64,000 nucleotides of DNA from Trichosphaerium sp. ATCC 40318 (taxonomy: Eukaryota; Discosea; Flabellinia; Trichosidae), in the NCBI GenBank assembly GCA_038496445.1, contig JALMLS010000414.1, forward strand, positions 171,395 to 235,394, written 5' to 3'. Below the pieces are notes generated by a model, which saw only the letters and a list, made by a program, of their open reading frames with translations, was not told the origin of the DNA and searched no databases. A program made the translations under genes and the position numbers. Positions within the stretch are counted from its first letter, which is position 1. Each line of letters begins with the position of its first letter. This document shows positions 34,342-44,748 of this stretch, one piece after another.

Positions 34342-35355
34342 TTATTCTCCTTCTTGTTTATCGTTGATGTAATTACTGTGCTCTATCAATTTGCCATTTT
34401 TATCCCATTTCTTATATTCTCCTTCTATTTTACCATCAATGTATGTACACTGCTTCATCAATTGCCCGTTTTTATACCAGCACTTGAACTCTCCTTCTTT
34501 ATTATAATTGATGTAGGCACATTTCTCTTTCAATTGGCCATTGGCATGCCATTCCTTGTATTCTCCCTCTGGTATGCCATTGATGTAATTGTATTGTGCC
34601 ATTAATTGGCTGTTGGAATGATATACCTTGTATTCTCCATCTTGTTCACCATTGACATACCTATTGCACTGCCGCAAATAGCCATTTTCATGCCATTCCT
34701 TGAATTCTCCTTCTGGAAAACCATTGACGTAATTACCACTCGCCATTAATTGGCCATTGTCATACCACGTTTTGTATTCTCCTTCTGCTTTACCATTGAT
34801 AAAGTTGAACTTACTAAGTCGCCCCTTGTACCATCGTTTGTGTGCTCCTTCTCGTTTATTGTTGACGTAATTACTGTGCTCTGACAATTGGCCATTTTTA
34901 TCCCATTTCTTGTATTCTCCTTCGTGTTTTCCATCAATGTATGTACACTGCTCCATTAATCGCCCGTTTCTATACCAGTACTTGTACTCCCCTTCTTTCT
35001 TATCATTGATGTAGGTACATTTCTCTTTCAATTGGTCATTGTTATACCATGTCTTATATTCTCCTTCGAGTTCACCAGCAAAGTACTTACAATACTTCTT
35101 CAATTTTCCATTTTCATGCCATGTCTTGCATTCTCCATCTTGTACACCATGTTTCCAGTACTGTTGCTGTACAACATTGTCGTTGAATATTTGGAGCCAT
35201 TTTCCATGCTTGTTCATCTCGCTATCAAACCTTGTGGTCAATGCTGTGTGTTTTGAAATAAGCGGCCACTTTAAATACACAAATGAGTCCAAATCGAAAA
35301 TATCCAACTGAATCTCAAACGGGAGGTTTAATAGATGGCTCTCAGTTGGTTGCGG
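34342..35355 (-). CDS. Long MORN_2-repeat protein with F-box-like N-terminus
   Basis: An open frame of about 335 codons. The N-terminal module reads SHLLNLPFEIQLDIFDLD, then KWPLISKHTALTTRFDSEMN and KHGKW, as in the sister genes. Eleven MORN_2 units follow, each about 23 residues (WYxNGQLMxxxxYINGKxEGEYKx). Units 2-4 and 9-11 are strikingly alike (both hold QCTYIDGKxEGEYKKWDKNG), so a block of three units was copied. The frame ends EGE directly before a stop, as if cut inside the next unit. There is no ATG before the module; the frame opens after a tttaatag acceptor near 35355, implying a 5' exon. Function as for the family: probably a protein-interaction adaptor. Confidence 0.7.
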   Translation of the reverse strand, partial: PQPTESHLLNLPFEIQLDIFDLDSFVYLKWPLISKHTALTTRFDSEMNKHGKWLQIFNDNVVQQQYWKHGVQDGECKTWHENGKLKKYCKYFAGELEGEYKTWYNNDQLKEKCTYINDKKEGEYKYWYRNGRLMEQCTYIDGKHEGEYKKWDKNGQLSEHSNYVNNKREGAHKRWYKGRLSKFNFINGKAEGEYKTWYDNGQLMASGNYVNGFPEGEFKEWHENGYLRQCNRYVNGEQDGEYKVYHSNSQLMAQYNYINGIPEGEYKEWHANGQLKEKCAYINYNKEGEFKCWYKNGQLMKQCTYIDGKIEGEYKKWDKNGKLIEHSNYINDKQEGE

Positions 35356-35638
35356 ATTAAATGTCTATTAAACCGTTGTAAGTAACTCCTTCTTGGGAGT
35401 AAAACAATTTTGATACCTCGCACGTGATAGTGTTGGCGTTGGTGAGCATTCTTATTAAAATTTAATAACAATATCAATTGTTTATGTGCTTATTTAATTG
35501 TAATAAGCAAAGAGAACCTTAACAAGGCCTTAACATGTGATTTACAAAACAAAAAAAAAACGGAAAAGAAAAACTGATTCATCCTGATTTAACAGCTTTA
35601 GTCGCCTTATCTGTCCGTTTTGTTTAATAACATTGCTT

Positions 35639-37329
35639 TTATTGTAGAAATGAAATTACGATAAGAAGTTGTATAACCCAAACTGTATTAAAATGGTTAT
35701 AACTGTTGCTACACTCAAACACTGCAAGTTGAAAAATACGTGATACTGTAGACAATGACCTCGTTTGCTCAATACACTGATCTTGGTGTTTGATAATCAT
35801 TGGTGTTATTTCAGCACATTCTTGGTTTTGTGATATAAGTACTGAAGTAACCTGAAAATACGGTAAGTAGGATAAATTACTATTATGTGCTACGGTAATT
35901 GATACCTCACGTGTTGTTGCATTAACGCTAAATAGTCCGTTGACGCATCCACTTACATTCACTATTGTATTTTGTTTCGCAAGTTGAAGTGTTGTATTAG
36001 AAAACCAAGCGTTTCCATCTATGATAATATCCGTGTCAAGTATGACAACAGTATCCTTTGGTATAAAGTCTCCTGAATAACACATTATTAATTGCCAGAA
36101 ACAAAGTACAAAATACCTGGAGCTCGTTCAAACTCACAAATGAAGTATTGTATTCGTTGACAATATCCATCACCCCAAACTATCCCTTCTATTTCATCAT
36201 TGCGTATAGTGAATACACAATTTTCTTCAATGCCAGCAACTTTATTATTCTGTGGTTCAGTTATTCCCCAAGGTTTAGTCATAAACACACTTCCAAAATC
36301 AAGTGTTTCATTTGTTACGGCCTTTATGTAATCAGATAAAAATACCTTTAATTGTGAAGTCTCGTACCCACTGAAAGTCAAAGTGATCGCTCTTGTACCC
36401 ACTTGTTAATCCAATCCAGAAGGATTTACCTTCCTCAATCAAGACTTCATCAATGAGAGTGAACTCTTCATTACTTGTGATCGTGACAAGGTGTCCACCT
36501 TGTTGTAAACAATATCCTTTAGTTGATTAGTTTGATACATTAATAACAAGTATCTATTGTTGTGTTCAATACCTTGAGCTTGAGGCCATGTAACTTCTTC
36601 AAGTACGGAGTTATAACAATTGCCTAGCAACAAAAGGTAAAAACTATTCGACAGTATTCTTTTCCGCACCTGAAATGGAGTCTCTATGATCACAAAGTAC
36701 ACTTTGTCGTATGTTTATGCACTGGTCTGATACCGAAGGAACTTCACTAGAAGGAGCTTCGCAAACGTAATGGTTTGCTGTACAATTATAATGTACAAGC
36801 TACAAGAACGAGGGAGTTAACAGAATCATTGTGCTAAGTTTACAATTACCCCTCCAATGAGTGTATGACAGGTTTTTAGTCCAAAATCACCAGCGTAATC
36901 TGTGCGCATAGCAATGCGATTGACCACTGAGTTATCGTGCCAAAAATATTCAGCGTTGTTTGGGGAGGTAATATTTAAACGCAAGCTCTATTATCAATCA
37001 ACAGTTCCTCCTTACAAAACCCACGTGATCGGTTAAAAAAAACTGAACGTTAGCTATACGTACGGGAAATAAAGACATGACAGAAGCTTCCATGATACTA
37101 TCAAGCACGAGAGGATTGTAACCTAATAAAAAGTGATTTAATTTTAAAACAAAGCCACGAATTGTAAATTTACTTTTCTTACGCTACCTGGCTCGCATGT
37201 ATACCCATCTGTATCATTATGAAGGGCATAGGTAGTATTTCCCCACGTGCACCTCGAAACAACCTCGCACGTGCTTGAAGCGGAGTATAGTATGAGAATA
37301 AACGCACACGTGGCCAATCTGTATGGCAT
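35639..37329 (-). CDS. Secreted C-type lectin domain protein, GPI-type tail
   Basis: The signal peptide is MPYRLATCAFILILYSASST. Exons then encode a first Cys/Trp-rich unit (NNAEYFWHDNSVVNRIAMRT, FGLKTCHTLIGG, CTANHYVCE) that looks like part of a C-type lectin fold. A clearer second unit follows: GNCYNSVLEEVTWPQAQ, GGHLVTITSNEEFTLIDEVL, FWIGLTSGYKSDHF, ENCVFTIRNDEIEGIVWGDG and CQRIQYFICEFE. The order CY-TW-A-GGHLVTI-E-WIGL-NCV-W-D-C-FICE is the canonical CLECT pattern. The C-terminal exon has many NxS/T sites and ends FNTVWVIQLLIVISFLQ, a GPI-type or TM anchor. It is probably displayed at the cell surface as a carbohydrate or ligand receptor. At least seven introns. Confidence 0.75.
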
Positions 37330-37799
37330 TTAAGTACTTTTAAGCCTTTGTGAACTACAGCTTTTCCTGGGAAGCACTAACGAATACCCTTATTGTTAGC
37401 TTGAGTTTGTTAACTTTTAAAACTCATTACCTTTAGCAGTATGACATATTTTTGATGGGCTTGTCACAACTTTTTGCAAACACACTGTTCTTAAATTTCA
37501 CTGTTCTCATTATATTGAAAGTTTTTACAACAGTTGTACAGTATCGTACGGCAGGCGCATGGCAGTAAACAATATTTGAAGTGCCAATATTTTATTGGTT
37601 CTTTTTTTAGTTTCAATTTTTACAAAGCTCACTACTTCATCGATTGGTCTGAAGGCGATAGTATGTACATTATTGTCGTACGACTTGATCAATTCATATC
37701 TGGCTTGTCATTCAGTAACTCTACTAAACTTAAAGTGTATATTGAAAGATTCTAGACTCCTATACCAATCCTGAGTATCCACACGTTTTCCTAACTCAA
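37330..37799. other. Intergenic
   Basis: Nothing recognised; a 73-codon plus-strand frame at 37534 lacks features. Confidence 0.3.
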
Positions 37800-38027
37800 C
37801 TATAAGTTCACGTGTTGCGAAACGTCAAAAAAACCCCAAGAAATAGTTGCGGTGGCTGTATTTTCGATTGGTAATGTTGTATTCGCGTTTTGAGCGTCCG
37901 TACCTAATCTTTCGAGTACTATGCATACATCAGCATGACCAGTACTCATTCTATGGAATTTAGCGTCTTTGATATGAAAGTGGCGGCGTGTGAAGGCTTC
38001 ATCGTAAATAGTAGCAACTTGACTCAT
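37800..38027 (-). CDS. Small single-exon protein, unknown
   Basis: A 75-codon frame starting MSQVATIYDEAFTRRHFHIK and ending FFDVSQHVNL. Its composition (His, Arg, acidic residues) is unlike intron-derived frames. No TM, signal or known motif. Confidence 0.35.
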   Translation of the reverse strand: MSQVATIYDEAFTRRHFHIKDAKFHRMSTGHADVCIVLERLGTDAQNANTTLPIENTATATISWGFFDVSQHVNL

Positions 38028-38433
38028 GTTTTGTGTTTACTCGTATTAGATTGTTGATTCTATGTTGTGTTATTGCGTTATACTATTATTTGCACGTACC
38101 TGTATTCCATGTGGTATTGCTGTATTCTAATAATGGTAGCTTAATTGTAGCGCACGTACGGTTTCACTTAAAAAACAACAATTGAGCGAGTTCTCAAGAA
38201 CAGCAGTGCACTCCAATGTCCTTTGAGGCAACTCGAATATTATTCATTCAGGAGGGGCGCAACTTAAGTTCGAAATTGCAAATATTGCAACAATATAGGT
38301 TCTTAGCTAATACACTTGTGAAGTTCACAGCGATAGTGTCGAACCAGATCATGCTGCAAGTGATCGTAAGGATTAAAAGGATACACTGTTTTGCAGTACT
38401 ACATAATGTTAGAATTGTGTAATAAAAACAGTT

Positions 38434-38793
38434 TCACTGTTGTACAAGCTCATAGGATTTGACCTGATATAGCGCTACTTTGGTTTTTCCGCTAAGCCGG
38501 TGAAAGAGGATCATATATGATGCTCTACCACAGATACCTACTGAAAGTCCAACTGTAGCTACAACCCCATTCACTACAATTGCAGAAGTTGGTGGTGTGT
38601 TACACGACATGATAAAAGAGTTCCCCAGGTTGTTGAAAATTGCAAAGCAATAAAGGGCGGAGAAGTTTGCAACAGGCTTATAAACCTGTTCCAACTCATT
38701 TACAAAAAAGCGTTTGCTTTTGTTTCGCTCGCCTTTGTTATTTGTTGCTTGCATAGTTACTCGTGCACCTAAAAAACGCTTTGCTTTTTGCAT
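38434..38793 (-). CDS. Small protein overlapping a MITE end, doubtful
   Basis: A 119-codon frame with a basic start MQKAKRFLGARVTMQATNNK and a hydrophobic middle (SAIVVNGVVATVGLSVGICG). Its last 20 or so codons run through a sequence matching the MITE terminus (38456-38500), so the C-terminus may derive from the element, or the frame may be fortuitous. Confidence 0.25.
   Translation of the reverse strand: MQKAKRFLGARVTMQATNNKGERNKSKRFFVNELEQVYKPVANFSALYCFAIFNNLGNSFIMSCNTPPTSAIVVNGVVATVGLSVGICGRASYMILFHRLSGKTKVALYQVKSYELVQQ
38456..38500. mobile_element. Solo MITE terminus, copy C
   Basis: gatttgacctgatatagcgc followed by tactttgg and cgctaagcc matches the terminal repeat of the elements at 8588 and 17252. 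No opposite end was found nearby, so this is a broken or rearranged copy. Confidence 0.45.
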
Positions 38794-39146
38794 ACACTCG
38801 TCTTCAAAGTTACAAGTGAATGCGCTTTGCCCATTTTCACAAACCGTCTGTTAGGCTCGTTTATTAGTTGATAGACAACAGTTGGAAAAAGACATAAAAG
38901 ACGCGATGTTAACACGCTACAGTTCATACAGTCGGAGTCGAGTTAAAAAATGGGTTTACTGCTTGTGGAGGATCTCAGTCACATTGTGAGACAGAAAGTC
39001 CCCATGATCGTACACTAACGTCTTAAGAACACTCACAACACCCGATATGCAATCCTACCTTTTTCCTTACTCCAGAAATTTAACTCGATTTTCAACCACA
39101 ATAAACGCATTGGCGCGTACTCCCAGCTCAAAATCCTTTTGGTAAC

Positions 39147-39383
39147 CTACAAATGTTGAGATGCATAGTAGATGTGCTCCAACATTTCCCAACGTGGCAA
39201 AGCCTTCAATACTTCGTGACTACCACCACCAACATGGCGATGCCATGCATTTGCGATAATACTTCGCACTACCAAGCGCGCAAATGCATTCATGCGTTGG
39301 GAAAACTTTCTTCGTTGCTTGCAACGAGGAGGCCACGCCTTCTTCGTAAATCTGGAGCTTTGGATGATGCTATTAAGCATCAT
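39147..39383 (-). CDS. Small basic protein, possibly mitochondrial
   Basis: A 78-codon intronless frame beginning MMLNSIIQSSRFTKKAWPPR, rich in Arg/Lys/Ser without acidic residues, as in a mitochondrial presequence. It continues KFSQRMNAFARLVVRSIIAN and ends EMLEHIYYASQHL. GC content here is higher than in neighbouring DNA, supporting coding. The opposite strand is also open (39153-39455), so strand choice is uncertain. The acidic/basic pattern favours the minus strand. Confidence 0.4.
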   Translation of the reverse strand: MMLNSIIQSSRFTKKAWPPRCKQRRKFSQRMNAFARLVVRSIIANAWHRHVGGGSHEVLKALPRWEMLEHIYYASQHL

Positions 39384-39509
39384 ACGAGCTCACTACACTA
39401 TGGGGCACGCTACGCTATCACCTCTTTTTTTTTGTTGGATGTTGGGTTAGAATAAGAATAATTAAAAAAAATAAGAGTTTATTTATGGTTTTGTTGACAT
39501 GCAGCAATC

Positions 39510-40758
39510 TTATACTTCGTTGTAGTTTCCACGTCCTACAAGATGTGTTAAAAAGCTTTAATTATAAATAAATTATTAATACCTCTGTTAATAATAAACA
39601 TAACACCATCCTTAACAAGTCCAGGGAAACCAAGCCAAAATTCCTTTTGTAAAAATAAAAGGTAAGATATTTGTACAATTACACGTGAGGCTTTTGCTCT
39701 TTTAACATACCTGATTTGGCGCATAATGTCCGTTCTTTTTGATTAGGTTATATGATACACCTCCGATGACATAGCAAACAACTACAACAAGCAAACCAAT
39801 ACACATAAAAGAACCAACGCTCAATCCACCACTGCCTCCTTTTTTCCCACCTCCAATACAAGCGTATTTTGAGCTTAGAAGCATTTTATAATCGTTCTGG
39901 TTTGGTCCCAAGTTATTGTCATCAATTGCAAGAGTTGTTAGATCTAAATAAATAAAGTTGTAAGTTCAAGAACTAAAGAAATCAAAAAAAGAGAAAAGGT
40001 GAGCGATTTTCTTATTTTTTTTCAAAACTCTGTACGTACCATCAACTTTTGAATCGCATTTAATAACAAAATCGGTGAATCTCGCTTGGCCACCAGGACC
40101 AGCAGGATCACCTGCAGTATATTTCATGCTCACACCGCCATTTGATGTCAAACCAGTGACAGAAGTTATATCAAAAGAGCCTAGACTCGCCTAACAAACC
40201 AAGGTCAGATCCAAAAAAAAAAGAAACTGTATCTCGTTGCGGTTTTTATTTGTTCCGGTTACCTCATCTGTAGATGTTACGTAATTACCCCACGCTTGGC
40301 AAGATCCCCATGATGATGCTCCAGCCGCCTATAAGGAGGTAAGGTTTAATTCGTCTGAATGACAAAACAACACCAAACGACGTACAGATCCGCAAGCCGA
40401 GTTTGTGTTACCGCAAATAGTCAACTGGTACTTATATACACCATTCTACAATAGAAATATAAGAATTACATCATCACGTGTTTGAAAAATCATGTTACGT
40501 TTAAATCACGTGATTAAAACATAATAGCTTAAGGTAAACTGTTTTATGGAATTTTCGAAATTTTTTTGGGTTTGTTTTGACACTTACATCGCAATTATCG
40601 CACTTCAAGGTACCAAAGCCAGTCGCAACCTTCCCAGTTATTGAGGATAAATCATAAGCAGAGCCATCTGAGGCTGTAACACTAGAACAGTCGGCCAAAC
40701 ACACGCGAATGTAACAAACAGCGATCGCAAGTACGAAAAGCGCAAGAGGAGAGTTCAT
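39510..40758 (-). CDS. MRH-domain sorting receptor (CD-MPR/Mrl1-like)
   Basis: A type I membrane protein. The signal peptide is MNSPLALFVLAIAVCYIRVC. The lumenal part begins DCSSVTASDGSAYDLSSITG, the start of a mannose-6-phosphate-receptor homology domain (C...G..YDLS.L). Further exons give YQLTICGNTNSACGS, WGSCQAWGNYVTSTDE, GGVSMKYTAGDPAGPGGQAR and FVIKCDSKVDG, the expected MRH beta-sheet order with R and CD near the end. A TM segment (SFMCIGLLVVVVCYVIGGVS) is followed by a cytosolic tail, PNQEFWLGFPGLVKDGVMFI then INRGRGNYNEV. The FW..LPgLvkDG signature is typical of CD-MPR/Mrl1-like and Atg27-like receptors cycling between Golgi and endosomes. It probably sorts glycosylated lumenal hydrolases. 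Confidence 0.75.
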
Positions 40759-40793
40759 TTGAGGATTCCAAACACAAATAGCGGTCAAACGTT

Positions 40794-40979
40794 TTAGTAC
40801 GTGTCATCAAAAGCACGTGTAACTCTATCAATAGTGCTCAAAGATACGTGGTAGTTGATGAGAGCCCTCAAGTGATAGTATGATGCGTACTGGCACCATA
40901 CTTCTAACGCGAGGGCAACTATGATAACAAATGTTACAGCCAGTAAGCGCAGAACCAGAGATGGCGTGCGAGTACACAT
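40794..40979 (-). CDS. Short single-TM frame, doubtful
   Basis: A 61-codon frame, MCTRTPSLVLRLLAVTFVII, with one hydrophobic segment. It lies 36 bp upstream of the MRH receptor start on the same strand and could be a uORF-like or independent small membrane protein. Weak evidence. Confidence 0.2.
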   Translation of the reverse strand: MCTRTPSLVLRLLAVTFVIIVALALEVWCQYASYYHLRALINYHVSLSTIDRVTRAFDDTY

Positions 40980-41061
40980 TGCCGTAAAAAAAAGTCTGTA
41001 AAACGCAAGCTAGTAATTTTACTTGACGCGTTCGCTGGTGAACCCAAGCGCTCAACCACAC

Positions 41062-41375
41062 GACTTTGGCCTATAAATTGCATGCACCATAACGCGTGTT
41101 TTACAATGCCCTATATTCAGCTATGAGCATCGACAATACTTGAATACCTAGTAATCTTTTGTACTCAGTGCTAACAAATCCAAACCAGGCAACTAAATTT
41201 CGAGAAGCATTTTGAAACTGACATAAAGATGCTGACATTGATTTCTAAGTTCTGTTTTTATTTTTGTAACCCAAGTTAACTCGTGAACACAGACCAAGAC
41301 TGGATAACTTCCCTGTCACATTTTGGTGCATTACAATAAGCTTGTAATGGAGTTATAGTAATCCATCCTTGCCTA
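41062..41375. other. Intergenic
   Basis: Nothing recognised. Confidence 0.3.
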
Positions 41376-42585
41376 TTAAAAGTCATAGTTAGTGGGTTTA
41401 AAAAACAATTTTTTTTTTAAATTGTACCCGACAGCATATCCATCATAACATAATTCTTTATCACTAATTTTCTTTGATCCATAGAGTTGTACTCTAATAT
41501 TACCATTATCAAATCTTTTCTTTACTTTATAACCATCATCCCACGATGATGTACCTACAAGCAAGTTCAACAACTTTATCGCAAATGTGTCAAAAAAAAA
41601 TGTGTTCAAAAAAAAACCTTGTTGTGTCATTCTGACGCCTTTAATATCTTCAGCTTTTAAAACATTTGGAAAATTAACATTTATCATTGTCCCTAACAGT
41701 ATTTAGTGTCATTTCCTACAACTTGGTAAAACGTGTCACAAGAGAAAAATGAATCAAGAGATTTTTACCTTTTGGTATTCCTTGATTTAATACATGTTCT
41801 ATTATTGACATAGCCTTCTCAGCAGCTAATTCATACGGCCAATTATCCGCCTTAGACCTAAAAACATTGTCGGTTTCAGTCACAAGAAGTTACTCAGACC
41901 GTGGTGCACAGTCGAAATAAATTACTTACGGATAACTTGTAGGGTGATTCAAGCTTAATGCTACAGCCTTCCATCCATAACGGTTGGCTTCCATAGCAGC
42001 AGAAATTGTGCCACTAGAACTAGTATCTGTACCACTTTATATAACAAGTCAGCAAAGATAGATCAAGAACTGTTTTGTTTTACGAGTGAGGAAAGGTTTC
42101 TGTGAAAGAAGTCTAGATTGTACCTGTTGGCACCTTTGTTTATCCCGGATAATACAATGTCAGGGCTAAAGTCATCCCATAGAACATTTCTAAGTGCTAT
42201 TTTGACGCAATCGGCTGGATAGCCGTCTACTTTATAAGCAACGACATCCTTTAGTTCCTCTTCGCTGTATACGTGTTTTTCTACGTCTATGGCGGTCCTG
42301 TAATGATTTTAATGACAGATAGCGGAAAAACATACACAATGGGCGAACGGAGAATTTTCCGCGTACCTAATAGTCAATGCGTAACCAATGGCAGATTTAT
42401 CAGTCATTGGAGCTACAATTCTAAAAAAAAGACGTAAAAACATTATATAACGCTCAAAACTAGTTCTACACGTACCGGACATTGTAATTCTTCGCTAAAA
42501 CCAATTGTTTTGCAATTGCTTTAATACCAGGCGCTTCTACGCCATCATCATTCGATATAAGGACATTAACAACGTTGCTAGCCAT
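41376..42585 (-). CDS. SurE-type 5'/3'-nucleotidase
   Basis: The start [20 protein letters not shown] carries the SurE signature NDDGxxAPG, whose Asp pair binds the divalent metal. Later exons give [57 protein letters not shown] (the metal-site Asn in SGINxGxN), [20 protein letters not shown] and [11 protein letters not shown], and finally MINVNFPN. All core motifs of the acid-phosphatase-like SurE family are present. Members dephosphorylate nucleoside monophosphates and short polyphosphates and are found in bacteria, plants and some protists. About five introns, all GT-AG. The final exon ([15 protein letters not shown] to TNYDF) forms the C-terminal beta part. No targeting peptide, so probably cytosolic. 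Confidence 0.9.
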
Positions 42586-42976
42586 AGGGAAACACCAAAT
42601 GTAAAAGTGATAAGTTAATAGATCAAGTAGTTTCTGCTTGCTTAAGGGTCTTGAATAGTGACAAATAAAGGCACGTGATAGATGTCAACTAATAGTTCGC
42701 TTTCAAAGTAACGTTAATACTTGAAATAGAGGTGAAATAGAGATGTTATTGAGAACTGATAATTTCAAAAATTGCATCAAATTTTATGACTTTGCAGTAA
42801 CGAAAAGTATTAACCACAACTTTCTTATTGCTCTACAAGGAGCGTAGAGTCTGAGAAGGGGTTCAGCATTTTGCTAAAACTTGCTACAAAATTTGAAACG
42901 TAAATCCTGCAATAAAGTGCAACATGTGCTTTTTTCTAAATATTGTTTTGCCATAACGTCCCTATTCAAGTATTTT
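42586..42976. other. Intergenic
   Basis: Shared 5'/3' region between SurE and the next minus-strand gene; one CACGTG near 42673. Confidence 0.3.
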
Positions 42977-43291
42977 TATTGAATTATTTTCTTTGTGAGT
43001 GTTATTGGCCGTAACACTGTTAAGTTTTGAGGCTCTACAACTACAGTTGTGGCATTAACTTGTTTGAAAGTAATATTCTCTGGACTTGGAATACGGTAAC
43101 TTTCCTTAAAACACTTGTACAAACAACTATCTGGGATGCTTAATGACGGGAAGTTAATTGCTCCGTTCTTTACTCCAGACTAACGGTTGTTACGTGCAAA
43201 GTTATTATACGAAACAGCACTATCTCACCTTGATGTTTTTGCACTGTACTTGAGGAAAGAAGGTTCCAAAAATAAGAAAACTGTCCGCCAT
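42977..43291 (-). CDS. Small two-exon protein, unknown
   Basis: Exon 1 is MADSFLIFGTFFPQVQCKNI plus K, ending at a GTGAGA donor. Exon 2 starts after a gttag acceptor in phase with SGVKNGAINFPSLSIPDSCL, continues YKCFKESYRIPSPENITFKQ and ends LTVLRPITLTKKIIQ. About 88 residues with an evenly spaced hydrophobic pattern. No TM segment or motif that I recognise. The clean splice and lack of stops argue for a real gene. Confidence 0.45.
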
Positions 43292-44748
43292 GTTTTCAGA
43301 CTACGAATTCATGTGGGAAATATCGCGTGACTTTTCCTTTTCCGGTCTGACCTGCTCTTAAATGTCTCATAAAATTGTCTTCAAAAAATCTAGAATTAAA
43401 CAACATATAACAATACAGTGCGCAATGATCTGTCTCATACCAAAACTACGTTCATCATGTCTTGTTCACAACAACTTAGGATAAAATAACATACCAACAC
43501 TTTGACACCTACACCTTTGACAGTTCGCCTTAGAGGGTGACTGAACTTTTTTAAAACCAAAACACAAGTAATTCCTGTCACTGATGTGTCAAACAGTTAT
43601 TGTATAAGAAAGTAGTGCATGTTGTATAGCACTTACTCAAGCTAGGTAACTGGCCTTGCCCAGGAGTCAAAACAGGCCGCTTGGAAATTCTGAGTCCCTA
43701 CCAGTACACAAAAAAAAGTTGATAAAAAGAACGATCATAGGCTGCTTTACAGCGCCTACTCAAAGTAACTAGTATCAGGCATATTTCTTCCACAAAACTC
43801 CTTCTTAACCACAGCATAATGTTGTTGAGCAAAAGAACGATCATAGGCAGGCTATGCCTAATCAAAGTTTATATAGAGCTTTTCCCTAACGGCAGAACTC
43901 ACCTCTGTATCGGACCTTATAATTTTCTTGGCCCAGACCGAGTTCCTAAGTTAATTACGTGCTACTTACGAGGACATGCTGGCTAATGTAACGATTCAAG
44001 CTTTCACACTACGTCGGATTAAGATGGAACTGTTAACAGATCCACCTCGCAATGCATACACCCACTAAGCTAGACGGAGGACTCCCTTAAATATTTTCGA
44101 CCAAATGGCTAGGAAGCCCCACGCGTGGTGCACACACTGCAACTACTACAATTTACAGAATATATTCGTTTCATTTTATACCCATAAAAGCTATTCAGAA
44201 ATAAATTGTGGGATACAGAGCGCACTTCACTGAAAATTCTATTGCAATTACTCAAATATGGATAATGCACATTTCAAAACGCTCTCAAAGGCTTGTGATA
44301 GCTATTCACATACATGGAAACCTTAGCAGCGATGTTTTTGTTCAAAAAACGTGACACTAACCGATATCTTCCGTTTTCAGTCTACGTTCATACACTTCAC
44401 TGAATTATCCACGCAAAATAGTCAACTATGGATAACGCGCATTTCAATACACCATAAACCCTTGTGCTAGCTACTTTCATGCATTGAGAACCGTAACAGC
44501 AGTGTTTTGGTTTGCAAAAAGTGCAACTAAACGATTTATACTTTTTTCCGTGTTAGCACTCACTAAAAAGTATCTGGCGTTATAAAGATGCTATTCTAGC
44601 GTTTAACGAATAGTGTCGAGACTTTATAGCTTGTAACAGGAATATTCGAAATGTTCAATAATTTACTGTAAATACAGCTACATTTGCATTAACTCTACAA
44701 CTCTGAAAGCCACTTACCTTTAAACAGAAAACAGCATTCTTTTTATGA
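43292..44748. other. Gene-free region with imperfect tandem repeats
   Basis: No ORF of note. Two diverged copies of about 150 bp occur at 44228-44380 and 44396-44540: both run from ttcactgaa through ctatggataa(t/c)gc(g)catttcaa and a (g)tgctagcta-like block to aaaaacgtgac / aaaagtgcaac. A shorter repeat (aaaagaacgatcataggc) occurs at about 43728 and 43841. Confidence 0.5.

Noticed and set aside
36840-36960. tRNA-like stretch on the minus strand (gataactcagtggtcaat)
   Set aside because: It lacks a T-arm GGTTCGA motif and a closing stem, and it is coding sequence of the C-type lectin gene (FWHDNSVVNRI).
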